DNA from: Paenibacillus sp.
GTDB taxonomy: Bacteria > Bacillota > Bacilli > Paenibacillales > NBRC-103111
DNA length: 7,480 nucleotides
Assembly: GCA_029239545.1 (NCBI GenBank)
Contig: JARBUQ010000217.1
Coordinates: 1 to 7,480 of the forward strand
Direction of reading: 5' to 3'
Made by a program: the position numbers and the translations under genes. This document shows positions 1 through 6,100 of this stretch, in pieces. The first letter of the stretch is position 1; each line of letters starts with the position of its first letter. Below the pieces are notes generated by a model, which made no database searches, had not been told where the DNA came from, and was given only the letters and a program-made list of their open reading frames with translations.

Positions 1-1
1 T

Positions 2-35
2 GTATAAGCTGAACGAAAGCTCGTTCAACTTATAC
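2..35 (-). terminator. Hairpin after the solute-binding protein gene, possible terminator
   Basis: Read on the minus strand, GTATAAGTTGAACGA and TCGTTCAGCTTATAC form a 15-position stem around the loop GCTT, beginning 11 bases after the stop codon at 47-49. Fourteen positions are Watson-Crick. The remaining one (bases 9 and 28) is a G-U wobble in minus-strand RNA but a C-A mismatch in plus-strand RNA, so the structure favours the direction in which the genes are read. The stem is AT-rich, and the window ends one base beyond it, so the U-tract of an intrinsic terminator cannot be confirmed. It could instead be a processing or mRNA-stabilising hairpin inside a longer operon. Confidence 0.5.
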
Positions 36-46
36 CGTCTGTCTTA

Positions 47-1714
47 TTAATTCTGAATCGAGTACCAATCCTTCGTATGAACTACACTGTCCTTGTTCTC
101 GCTGTACCATTTCTCGATAAACTCATCCAGCTTGGCGCCTCCTGCACTATCCCAGGCTGCTTTGGCATTATCCGCCGCTTTCTCAATCGAATACTCCGCG
201 CCGCTGACAATGGCTCTTGACCATATATCGGAGGCAGCTTTAGAAGCGCTCTCCAAGCTGATCAACAGCTCTTGGGGCCAGGCAGGCAATGAGGCATTGT
301 CTATGTCGTAATATAGGGGTCGATCAGGTGTTACATATGCTTTCTCTGCCTGGATCGCGATATCATAAAATTCCTTCTGTGTAGGCACATTGAGATTCAA
401 CTGAGTGATGTATTTGGCGCACTCGCCAAAAATAATCGGCGAAATGAACATCTGATAATCCGCGTTCCAGGATAGCTCCTTCTGATTTTTTTCAGCGTTG
501 ATCGGAGCGGCACAGCCGTTTCCTTCTTTTTTGTAATGGGTGCCTTCTACTCCGTATTTCATCGTCTTGGCCTCTCGGAGAACAAAGTCAATATATTGGA
601 AAACTGCGGCCGGCTCTTTCGTTTTGACGTTGACTACACCAGTAATCGAAACCGGTGCCCCTAGAGCCGGACTGAATTGGCCGAACTCGCTCTTGGGAAG
701 CGGAATAGGAATCATCTCTCCGTCCGGATTGTTCTTCTTGAACGACTCGTACAGCTGCAAGCCCAACGCTGAGGCTGCCCCTGCGTTCGCTCCGAACAAC
801 CCCAGCTTGCCATTAATGAAATCCTGCTGTGCCTTCTGGCCGTTCTTGTCGGTCAGGAAATCTTTATCCGTGAGCCCGTCATCATACAGACGTTTCTTGA
901 AAGCGGTTGCGGCTTTTGCCTGATTCCAGGCATGCTTATATTGACCGTTTTCAATTTTCCACTCCGAATACCCGTACATTGCGTTAATAATCGATCCGCC
1001 GACAAAGCTTAGATTGATCCCGAACGTATCTTTTTTCCCGTTGCTATCCGGATCGCGCTCCACGAACGCCTTTATGACCTGATACAGCTCCTCGGTCGTC
1101 TGAGGAACAGCCAAATTCAGCTTTTTGAGCCAATCTGCGCGCACATACAATACATGGTTAGGTGTGACGGGGCCTACAACACCGATGCCGTATAATTTGC
1201 CATCCTCCTTGGTACCCAGCTTTTTCAGAATCGGATATTTTTTCAGTAAAGCTTTATATTCCGTACTGCTTTTTTCGATTACATCGTCAAGCGGCATAAG
1301 CTGCTTTTGTGTGTACAGTTGGTTTTGGAAGGAAGCGGTGTACTCCAGCACGAGGTCGGGAGCAGAGCCAGCAGCAAACAGAGCATTCAGCTTTTGAATC
1401 GCTTCTGCACGCGGAACCGGTACGAATGTAACGTTGGCCGGACCATTCTGATTGATATAATCTGTCCACCTGTTTTTGACTGGGGAGCCTTCCTCCGCAG
1501 GAATGTTGCCCCGGTCGTAAATCGAAACACTTATGTTTCCCCGTTTGGCCGGTTCTGCAGGCTTTACGGATGCCGATGGATTGGCTGAATTCGAAGGCTT
1601 GCTGGAGCCTTCGTCATTCTCTCCCGAGTTGCTGCATGCTGCGAGCAGGGCAAATGCGCACGTCATACTTACAGTTAGTAAAGCTTTGGAATTGGGTTTG
1701 CGGCTGTTTTTCAT
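47..1714 (-). CDS. Extracellular solute-binding lipoprotein of an oligosaccharide ABC importer (LplA-like)
   Basis: A 555-residue substrate-binding protein that would be anchored to the outer face of the membrane and deliver a carbohydrate ligand to the two permeases encoded just upstream. The N-terminus has a positively charged stretch, a hydrophobic segment (about 11-26) and the lipobox LAAC, with the lipidated Cys at residue 27. A Ser/Pro/Ala-rich flexible linker follows to about residue 58. The mature domain then begins with ISVSIYDRGNIPAEEGS and a nearby NRW, which is characteristic of the LplA branch of sugar-binding proteins; about 550 residues is usual there. The ATG is preceded by AAAGGGTGG (1724-1732) with a 9-base gap. 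The gene starts 34 bases after the LplC-like stop and is probably the last gene of a three-gene operon. The ligand is unknown; pectin- or hemicellulose-derived oligosaccharides are known for relatives, but nothing here decides it. Confidence 0.93.
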   Translation of the reverse strand: MKNSRKPNSKALLTVSMTCAFALLAACSNSGENDEGSSKPSNSANPSASVKPAEPAKRGNISVSIYDRGNIPAEEGSPVKNRWTDYINQNGPANVTFVPVPRAEAIQKLNALFAAGSAPDLVLEYTASFQNQLYTQKQLMPLDDVIEKSSTEYKALLKKYPILKKLGTKEDGKLYGIGVVGPVTPNHVLYVRADWLKKLNLAVPQTTEELYQVIKAFVERDPDSNGKKDTFGINLSFVGGSIINAMYGYSEWKIENGQYKHAWNQAKAATAFKKRLYDDGLTDKDFLTDKNGQKAQQDFINGKLGLFGANAGAASALGLQLYESFKKNNPDGEMIPIPLPKSEFGQFSPALGAPVSITGVVNVKTKEPAAVFQYIDFVLREAKTMKYGVEGTHYKKEGNGCAAPINAEKNQKELSWNADYQMFISPIIFGECAKYITQLNLNVPTQKEFYDIAIQAEKAYVTPDRPLYYDIDNASLPAWPQELLISLESASKAASDIWSRAIVSGAEYSIEKAADNAKAAWDSAGGAKLDEFIEKWYSENKDSVVHTKDWYSIQN

Positions 1715-1748
1715 GGAATGGGACCACCCTTTCGATTGATCATACGAT

Positions 1749-2624
1749 TTAGCCTTTGATCGCGCCGATCATGGCGCCTTTTACGAAATACTTTTGCAGA
1801 AACGGATACACGAGCAGCATCGGGACAATCATCACCATAATAGCTGCGGCCTTGATGCCTTCCGGTGTTACTGTTGCCTGTTCCAGGGACTGACTGTTGT
1901 TCACCTCTTGGAGCAGGGACTGGCTCTGCACCATTTGTTGAACCAGCACAGCCAGATTATATTTCTCCGAGCTCTGGATGAAGATCAGCAGACTAAAGAA
2001 AGAGTTCCAATAGGAGACTCCGTAAAATAATGAAATTGTAGCGAGCATGGGGAGCGAGAGCGGCAAGGCAATTTTCATTAGATAGCCCCACTCTCCGCTG
2101 CCGTCAATACGAGCCGCCTCTTCCATTTCTGCAGGCAAGCCTTCAAAAAATGTCCGCATAATCAACATATAGAACGTGCTGACAAGGGATGGCAGCCAGA
2201 TGGCGCCGTATGTGTCCAGAAGTCCCAAGCTTTTGATAACGAGAAAGGAAGGGATTAATCCTCCGCTGAACAGCATAGTAAATACGATCGCCAACGTGAA
2301 AAAACGACGGCCGAACATATACCTCTTGGAGAGCGGATAAGCCGCCATAATCGTAAATAACATGCTTAATGCCGTCCCGACCCCTGTAATCAGAACGCTG
2401 TTCCACAACGATCTAAGGATGCGGGTCCCTTCGATGAGCAGCTTATAGGAATCCAGATTCAACCCTCGCGGTAATATATTGACGGCGCCAGAGAGAATGG
2501 AGTGCTGGTCGCTCAGGCTGAGGGAAGCCACATGGACGATCGGCAGCAAACAACTGAGCGCGGCAAGTGTAAGGAGCAGGGCGTTGAAGCTGAGAAACAC
2601 CTTTTCGCCTAAAGACGGTTTCAC
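1749..2624 (-). CDS. ABC sugar permease, LplC/YtcP-like (GTG start)
   Basis: A 291-residue integral membrane permease, the second transmembrane subunit of the importer. Hydrophobic segments lie at about 15-37, 75-97, 108-130, 139-158, 190-212 and 259-279, consistent with six helices. The cytoplasmic EAA loop that contacts the ATPase is at about 168-188 (EEAARIDG, then LP), and the protein ends in KGAMIGAIKG, typical of this family. The chosen start is GTG at 2622-2624, preceded by AAAGGATGA (2632-2640) with a 7-base gap. The reading frame stays open upstream to an ATG at 2726, but using it would add 34 hydrophilic residues unlike the family and overlap the preceding permease gene by 86 bases. 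With the GTG, only 16 bases separate the two genes, which suggests translational coupling. Substrate specificity is not visible. Confidence 0.92.
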   Translation of the reverse strand: MKPSLGEKVFLSFNALLLTLAALSCLLPIVHVASLSLSDQHSILSGAVNILPRGLNLDSYKLLIEGTRILRSLWNSVLITGVGTALSMLFTIMAAYPLSKRYMFGRRFFTLAIVFTMLFSGGLIPSFLVIKSLGLLDTYGAIWLPSLVSTFYMLIMRTFFEGLPAEMEEAARIDGSGEWGYLMKIALPLSLPMLATISLFYGVSYWNSFFSLLIFIQSSEKYNLAVLVQQMVQSQSLLQEVNNSQSLEQATVTPEGIKAAAIMVMIVPMLLVYPFLQKYFVKGAMIGAIKG

Positions 2625-2640
2625 TATGGAGTCATCCTTT

Positions 2641-3543
2641 CTACCAAAATCCGTGACCAAATCTTCTCGCTGTCCGATTGGCGAAGTATACCAGAGTAAA
2701 TCCAACGACCGATTCGAACAAACCAATGGCTGATGTAAAACTGAACTGTGCCCCCTGTATGCCGACCCGATAGATGAAAGTGCTGATTACATCGGTCATA
2801 TTTTCCACCACCGGGTTCTGCAGCACATACACTTTGTCGAACCCAACTTCCAAAACATGGCCAATATTCAGGATCATCATCACGACAATGGTGGGTGCGA
2901 TGCCCGGCAGCGTAATATTAACAATTTGGCGCCATTTGGAAGCGCCATCAATACTCGCAGATTCATACAGACTTGGGTCAATCGCCGTTAGAGCAGCCAA
3001 ATAAATAATGGCGCCGAATCCTGCTTCCTTCCAAATGCCTGAACCGAGAAAAATAAACATCCACGACACATGCTTGTACAGAAAAGGGTACACATCTCCG
3101 GTAATCAGCTTTACATAATGATTGATAATGCCGGATTCCTGGGCAAAAAACGTCACGACGATGCCGCCCACAATGACCCAGGATAAAAAATGCGGCAAAT
3201 AGATCAATGTTTGCACCGTTCGTTTGAACCACATTCTTCGCAATTCGTTCAACATGATAGCTACAATAATCGGAAAGGGGAATCCGACAATAAGAGAGAT
3301 AGAGCCGATTAGAAACGTATTCCGAATCACATTGATTGCTTGGGGATTCTGGAACAGCATCTTGAAATAATCCAGACCTGCCCAGGGACTATGCAGCACT
3401 CCGTCTGCAAAGTTGTAATGTTTAAAAGCAATTATAATGCCGAACATGGGCACATACTTGAAAATTACATAAAAAAGCAGTACCGGAGCAAACATCAGAA
3501 ATAGAGGGATGTTTTGTCTGACGCCGCGCCGTAATTGAAACAT
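2641..3543 (-). CDS. ABC sugar permease, LplB-like
   Basis: A 300-residue integral membrane permease, the partner of the LplC-like subunit. The N-terminus is short and basic, followed by a hydrophobic helix at about 13-40 with the family-typical FKYVPMFGIIIAF segment. Further membrane segments are at about 74-98, 119-133, 161-186, 216-232 and 271-288. The EAA loop lies at about 194-213 (ESASIDGASKW, then ITLP), the usual contact with the nucleotide-binding subunit. The length fits the family. The ATG at 3541-3543 follows AAAGGGTGAG (3553-3562) with a 9-base gap, very similar to the site before the solute-binding protein gene. This is the first gene of the transport operon and sits directly behind the regulatory region at 3544-3762. 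No ATPase gene accompanies it; in characterised relatives a genome-shared MsmX-like ATPase energises such permease pairs. Confidence 0.93.
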   Translation of the reverse strand: MFQLRRGVRQNIPLFLMFAPVLLFYVIFKYVPMFGIIIAFKHYNFADGVLHSPWAGLDYFKMLFQNPQAINVIRNTFLIGSISLIVGFPFPIIVAIMLNELRRMWFKRTVQTLIYLPHFLSWVIVGGIVVTFFAQESGIINHYVKLITGDVYPFLYKHVSWMFIFLGSGIWKEAGFGAIIYLAALTAIDPSLYESASIDGASKWRQIVNITLPGIAPTIVVMMILNIGHVLEVGFDKVYVLQNPVVENMTDVISTFIYRVGIQGAQFSFTSAIGLFESVVGFTLVYFANRTARRFGHGFW

Positions 3544-3552
3544 AATGGATTG

Positions 3553-3562
3553 CTCACCCTTT
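3553..3562 (-). promoter_or_regulatory. Ribosome-binding site of the LplB-like permease gene
   Basis: AAAGGGTGAG on the minus strand, 9 bases before the ATG. A near copy, AAAGGGTGG, precedes the solute-binding protein gene at the same distance, which supports both starts. Confidence 0.75.
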
Positions 3563-3583
3563 CATAAACTGTGATCGATTATT

Positions 3584-3600
3584 CCGGTTCCGGCAACCGG
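3584..3600 (-). repeat. CCGG-rich hairpin in the leader of the transport operon
   Basis: CCGGTT and AACCGG are perfect inverted repeats around a 5-base loop (GCCGG on the minus strand). A third CCGG lies in the loop, so the tetramer occurs three times, starting at 3584, 3590 and 3597. If transcription starts near 3610, this 6-bp GC-rich stem lies at the 5' end of the leader, about 20 bases from the ribosome-binding site. No U-tract follows it, so a terminator is unlikely. It could stabilise the transcript or be a protein site in DNA. Confidence 0.35.
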
Positions 3601-3616
3601 TTACTGCAGCACCCTT

Positions 3617-3645
3617 AGAATAAAGGGCTGAAGCGGCGGCGGCAA
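3617..3645 (-). promoter_or_regulatory. Candidate promoter of the permease/binding-protein operon
   Basis: On the minus strand, TTGCCG (3640-3645) and TATTCT (3617-3622) are separated by 17 bases; each matches 4 of 6 consensus positions. Two weak boxes with ideal spacing are what an activator-dependent promoter would show. The nearer copy of the split repeat ends 8 bases upstream of the -35. A dyad, CCCTT and AAGGG, with outer CAG and CTG arms (3607-3630), brackets the -10 exactly and might be an operator. This was matched by eye, and no start site is proven. Confidence 0.4.
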
Positions 3646-3655
3646 TCTGCAGATT
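3644..3655. repeat. 12-bp perfect palindrome
   Basis: AATCTGCAGATT is its own reverse complement. It overlaps the upstream end of the proposed -35 and the first two bases of the regulator-box candidate at 3654. A second CTGCAG lies at 3604-3609. It could be a binding site for a dimeric repressor, or chance. Confidence 0.4.
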
Positions 3656-3670
3656 TCTTACAATGTGCAA
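3654..3670 (-). promoter_or_regulatory. Candidate AraC-type regulator box, promoter-proximal copy
   Basis: The plus strand reads TTTCTTA, a 2-base spacer, then ATGTGCAA. The same two blocks recur at 3731-3748 with a 3-base spacer. The block centres are about one helical turn apart, which suits the two helix-turn-helix units of a single AraC-family DNA-binding domain. Its position just upstream of the proposed -35 suits an activator. The adjacent gene encodes exactly such a protein, but the pairing is inference. Confidence 0.5.
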
Positions 3671-3730
3671 AATTCGTTCTGAGACGAAACAAGATAAGTG
3701 GAACGAAAGTTTAGATCGATGATCGGCCAT

Positions 3731-3748
3731 TTTCTTATGGATGTGCAA
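3731..3748 (-). promoter_or_regulatory. Candidate AraC-type regulator box, distal copy
   Basis: The plus strand reads TTTCTTA, a 3-base spacer, then ATGTGCAA, so all 15 block bases match the copy at 3654-3670 in the same orientation. The offset is 77-78 bases, about 7.4 helical turns, so the two sites are not on the same DNA face. This copy begins 15 bases past the regulator's stop codon and could be an auxiliary or looping site. Confidence 0.5.
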
Positions 3749-3762
3749 TTTTCTCTTGCCGT

Positions 3763-6003
3763 TTATGCAAGGGCTTTTCGGTATTCTCCAGGCGTCATTC
3801 CTACTTGTTTTTTGAACACACGGATGAACGTATTCACATGAAGATAACCAACTTTACTCGATATGTGCTGTACCGGATCATTCGGATAGGCAAGCAGCAT
3901 CTGCTTCGCATGCTCGATTCGCAATTTTGTTAAATAATCGATGAAGTTCTCGCCGGTTTCTTCTTTGAACATACGGCTCAAGCTCTTCAGGTTCAGCTTG
4001 AACCTGTCGCTTAGCAGGTCAAGAGACAGATCTGAATCCCCGTAATGAGCATCAATATATCCTTTGACTTTGCTGATCATCATTGGGCTATCCCGGTTCT
4101 CGCGAAGCTGCTTAATGATGTCCTCTGTCTCGTGGAGCTTGCGCATAAAGCGATTCTCAAGATCCTCCAGATCGTAAAAGCTCTCGATAAATTGTCTGAG
4201 ATGCGGCGCAGCTTCGTGCTCCCAAACGGCACTCATCTGGTCTGGCAGTGTCATCATTTCTTTATCAAAGGTGTAAATGACATGTTTCATGAGGCTGATT
4301 ATATCGTCCTTTCGGATCATCGAGGCTTTCAAACCGGCAAACAATTTTTCCAAATACCGTTTCCAGCTCTCATCACCGCCGCGGTAATATTCGGCCAGCA
4401 GCCTGATATCCTGCAGATGCTTGTACAGCTTGGCCTGCGGGAAACCAAGCATTTCATCATATGTGATTACACGATTGCCCCCAATCGCTGATTTGTACTG
4501 CAGCGCTTCCAGCGCCTCGTGGAAGGAACGGGAAATATCCGCCAGCTTCAAAGCAGCCCCTCCCGTAGCAATCGTAACGGTTAGATTCATGTGCTGCTCG
4601 GTCCACGACTGCACTCGATCACCGAACTGCCTTGCAATATCCAAGGGCTCCTGATGATGATCTTGCAGAGTGAGCAGAACACCCAACTGCTCCTGTTTGA
4701 TCCATTCACACCATACTTGAATCGGCAAATCCTCGACAATTTCCTTGACCACACTTGTGAAAACGAACTTGATCAAATTCTGATCTTCGTTTGAGTAGTC
4801 TCGAATGAAATCCGAGTAACCATCTATCTCGACAATGGAAGCAATAAGCACGTCGAATGACTCGGGCAGGCTCAGACGATTTATTTCCGCTTTCCATTCC
4901 TCATCCGTTGGCTGATTACCCTCGATCAGCTGCAGAAACAACCACTTTCTTCGCATAAGCATGCTTTCTTTGTACGTCTGCTCATAACTTCGCGATGTCT
5001 CTATCAATTGTTCCAGAGAAGTGGTGACGAACGCGAATTCATCTACAGACGAGCGGCCGACAGCATCGCCATTCACATTCATAAGTGTAGCTTTTATCCG
5101 TTCGATCGGCCGGTAGTTGTGCCTGACGACATAGATCATCCAGATCGTCCCGACGGCAACCGTTACGACCCCTGCGGTAAACCAAATAACAGAAAAGGTG
5201 GACAGGAGATCGAATGTTTTTTTGTGGGCGAAGTCGGTAATGATTGTCCATCCCGTGTAAGACGATTGCAGCCGGGAGGCCGGCTCTGATATGGCTTGTT
5301 TCGTCCCGAGGAAAGGGTTTCCGGCCGAGTCAATAATCTGATAGTTGTGCAGGCCTGTCGTGGATGGCCCATCTATAAGTGATTCAAGCTCCGTTATTCG
5401 AAGATTGACCACAATGAGCCCCTGGCTTCCTGTTAAGAGCGGCACCGGCTTGACGAGCGAAATCACCTTCGTGCCTCCACCTTCTCCAACAAACTGCCGA
5501 TACTGGCGAGCTTCTGTCCAGGCATAAGGGGGCGGATCACGGAAAAAGCCCTCTATGAAAGCGCTGTCACCAAATTCTTTAAGCGGCAGCATCGTTTCCG
5601 AGCTCAGCACGGTATGGTCGGAGCTGCGATACAAATAGATGGAACCGATCGGCTGCATCATCGTGGCCCAGTCGGAAAGTCGCTCGGAGAGCATGAATGT
5701 ATCATAAGAACTCATTAACCGACCGGATTGATCAAAAAACTGCCTCATCAAATCATTAGTCAGCAGCTCTTTGATCATCGTCATTTCAGTAAAATGAAGA
5801 GTCGAATCTACCGTCCTGAGTACGTTTTCGGCGTAAGTTTCATTCGCCTGCAAGGTCTGCCTGTGTGCATAACTGCTCATTGCCATGAAGAAGATAAATA
5901 GCAGAGCCGCTGTCACGATATACAGAATCGGAAGATAAGACAACAGCCACCGGCGGTAACCTTCGAATTTCATTGCGATAACCTTCCGGTTTGTATCTTT
6001 CAT
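3763..6003 (-). CDS. Membrane-anchored AraC-family sensor/transcriptional regulator
   Basis: A 746-residue one-component regulator joining an outside sensor to DNA binding. A transmembrane helix lies at about 21-43. An extracytoplasmic region (about 44-270) with dCache-like character ends in the typical GWTIITDF segment before a second helix at about 271-293. A short linker and a YesN-like central domain follow (about 340-640), recognisable by SFHEALEALQYKSAIGGN at 493-510. The C-terminal AraC double helix-turn-helix spans about 641-746, with the family signature VNTFIRVFKKQVGMTPGEYR at its end. No histidine-kinase core or receiver Asp domain is visible. Two starts are possible: ATG at 6001-6003 (AAGGGG, 12-base gap) or ATG at 5971-5973 (GGAAGG, 8-base gap), the latter giving 736 residues. 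It probably controls the adjacent importer genes; the signal is unknown. Confidence 0.92.
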   Translation of the reverse strand: MKDTNRKVIAMKFEGYRRWLLSYLPILYIVTAALLFIFFMAMSSYAHRQTLQANETYAENVLRTVDSTLHFTEMTMIKELLTNDLMRQFFDQSGRLMSSYDTFMLSERLSDWATMMQPIGSIYLYRSSDHTVLSSETMLPLKEFGDSAFIEGFFRDPPPYAWTEARQYRQFVGEGGGTKVISLVKPVPLLTGSQGLIVVNLRITELESLIDGPSTTGLHNYQIIDSAGNPFLGTKQAISEPASRLQSSYTGWTIITDFAHKKTFDLLSTFSVIWFTAGVVTVAVGTIWMIYVVRHNYRPIERIKATLMNVNGDAVGRSSVDEFAFVTTSLEQLIETSRSYEQTYKESMLMRRKWLFLQLIEGNQPTDEEWKAEINRLSLPESFDVLIASIVEIDGYSDFIRDYSNEDQNLIKFVFTSVVKEIVEDLPIQVWCEWIKQEQLGVLLTLQDHHQEPLDIARQFGDRVQSWTEQHMNLTVTIATGGAALKLADISRSFHEALEALQYKSAIGGNRVITYDEMLGFPQAKLYKHLQDIRLLAEYYRGGDESWKRYLEKLFAGLKASMIRKDDIISLMKHVIYTFDKEMMTLPDQMSAVWEHEAAPHLRQFIESFYDLEDLENRFMRKLHETEDIIKQLRENRDSPMMISKVKGYIDAHYGDSDLSLDLLSDRFKLNLKSLSRMFKEETGENFIDYLTKLRIEHAKQMLLAYPNDPVQHISSKVGYLHVNTFIRVFKKQVGMTPGEYRKALA

Positions 6004-6033
6004 TGATTCGATTCGCCCCTTGTTTAATTATCT

Positions 6034-6062
6034 ATAATACTTTTATTAAGATCATTAATGAA
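6034..6062 (-). promoter_or_regulatory. Weak candidate promoter of the regulator gene
   Basis: On the minus strand TATTAT (6034-6039, 5 of 6 matches) lies 17 bases after TTCATT (6057-6062, 3 of 6). The region is very AT-rich compared with its surroundings. A 10-bp palindrome, TCATTAATGA (6052-6061), overlaps the -35 and could be an operator. The -35 is poor, so this is tentative. Confidence 0.35.
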
Positions 6063-6099
6063 GAGACTATCGCCGCAGCATACCGACGAAAGTCCCTCC
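6060..6099 (-). terminator. Hairpin after the isomerase gene, possible terminator
   Basis: One base after the isomerase stop codon, minus-strand GGAGGGACTTTCGTCG can pair with CGGCGATAGTCTCTTC around the 8-base loop GTATGCTG. The 16-position stem has one U-U mismatch and three G-U wobbles; the wobbles would be A-C mismatches in plus-strand RNA, so the fold is specific to the transcribed strand. The tail (ATTAATGATCTTAAT) is AT-rich but has no real U-run, so termination may be partial, allowing some read-through into the regulator gene. Confidence 0.5.
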
Positions 6100-6100
6100 A

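Noticed and set aside
540..923. A 127-codon plus-strand open frame opposite the binding-protein gene.
   Set aside because: It is antisense to the lipoprotein gene and its composition is that of a reverse-complement shadow.
2625..2726. An upstream in-frame ATG at 2726 that would lengthen the LplC-like permease to 325 residues.
   Set aside because: It overlaps the LplB-like gene by 86 bases, the added residues are hydrophilic and unlike the family, and the GTG at 2622-2624 has a well-placed ribosome-binding site.
3661..3720. A catabolite-responsive (cre) site upstream of the transport operon.
   Set aside because: Nearby strings such as TGTAAG and GAACGAAAG lack the central CG at the right spacing of the TGWAANCGNTNWCA consensus.
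3554..3748. A 64-codon minus-strand open frame in the regulator/permease gap.
   Set aside because: Its predicted protein resembles no family I know, it spans the repeats, dyads and proposed promoter, and no good ribosome-binding site precedes it.
4045..4491. A 148-codon plus-strand open frame opposite the regulator gene.
   Set aside because: It is antisense to a well-supported coding region and has no recognisable motif.
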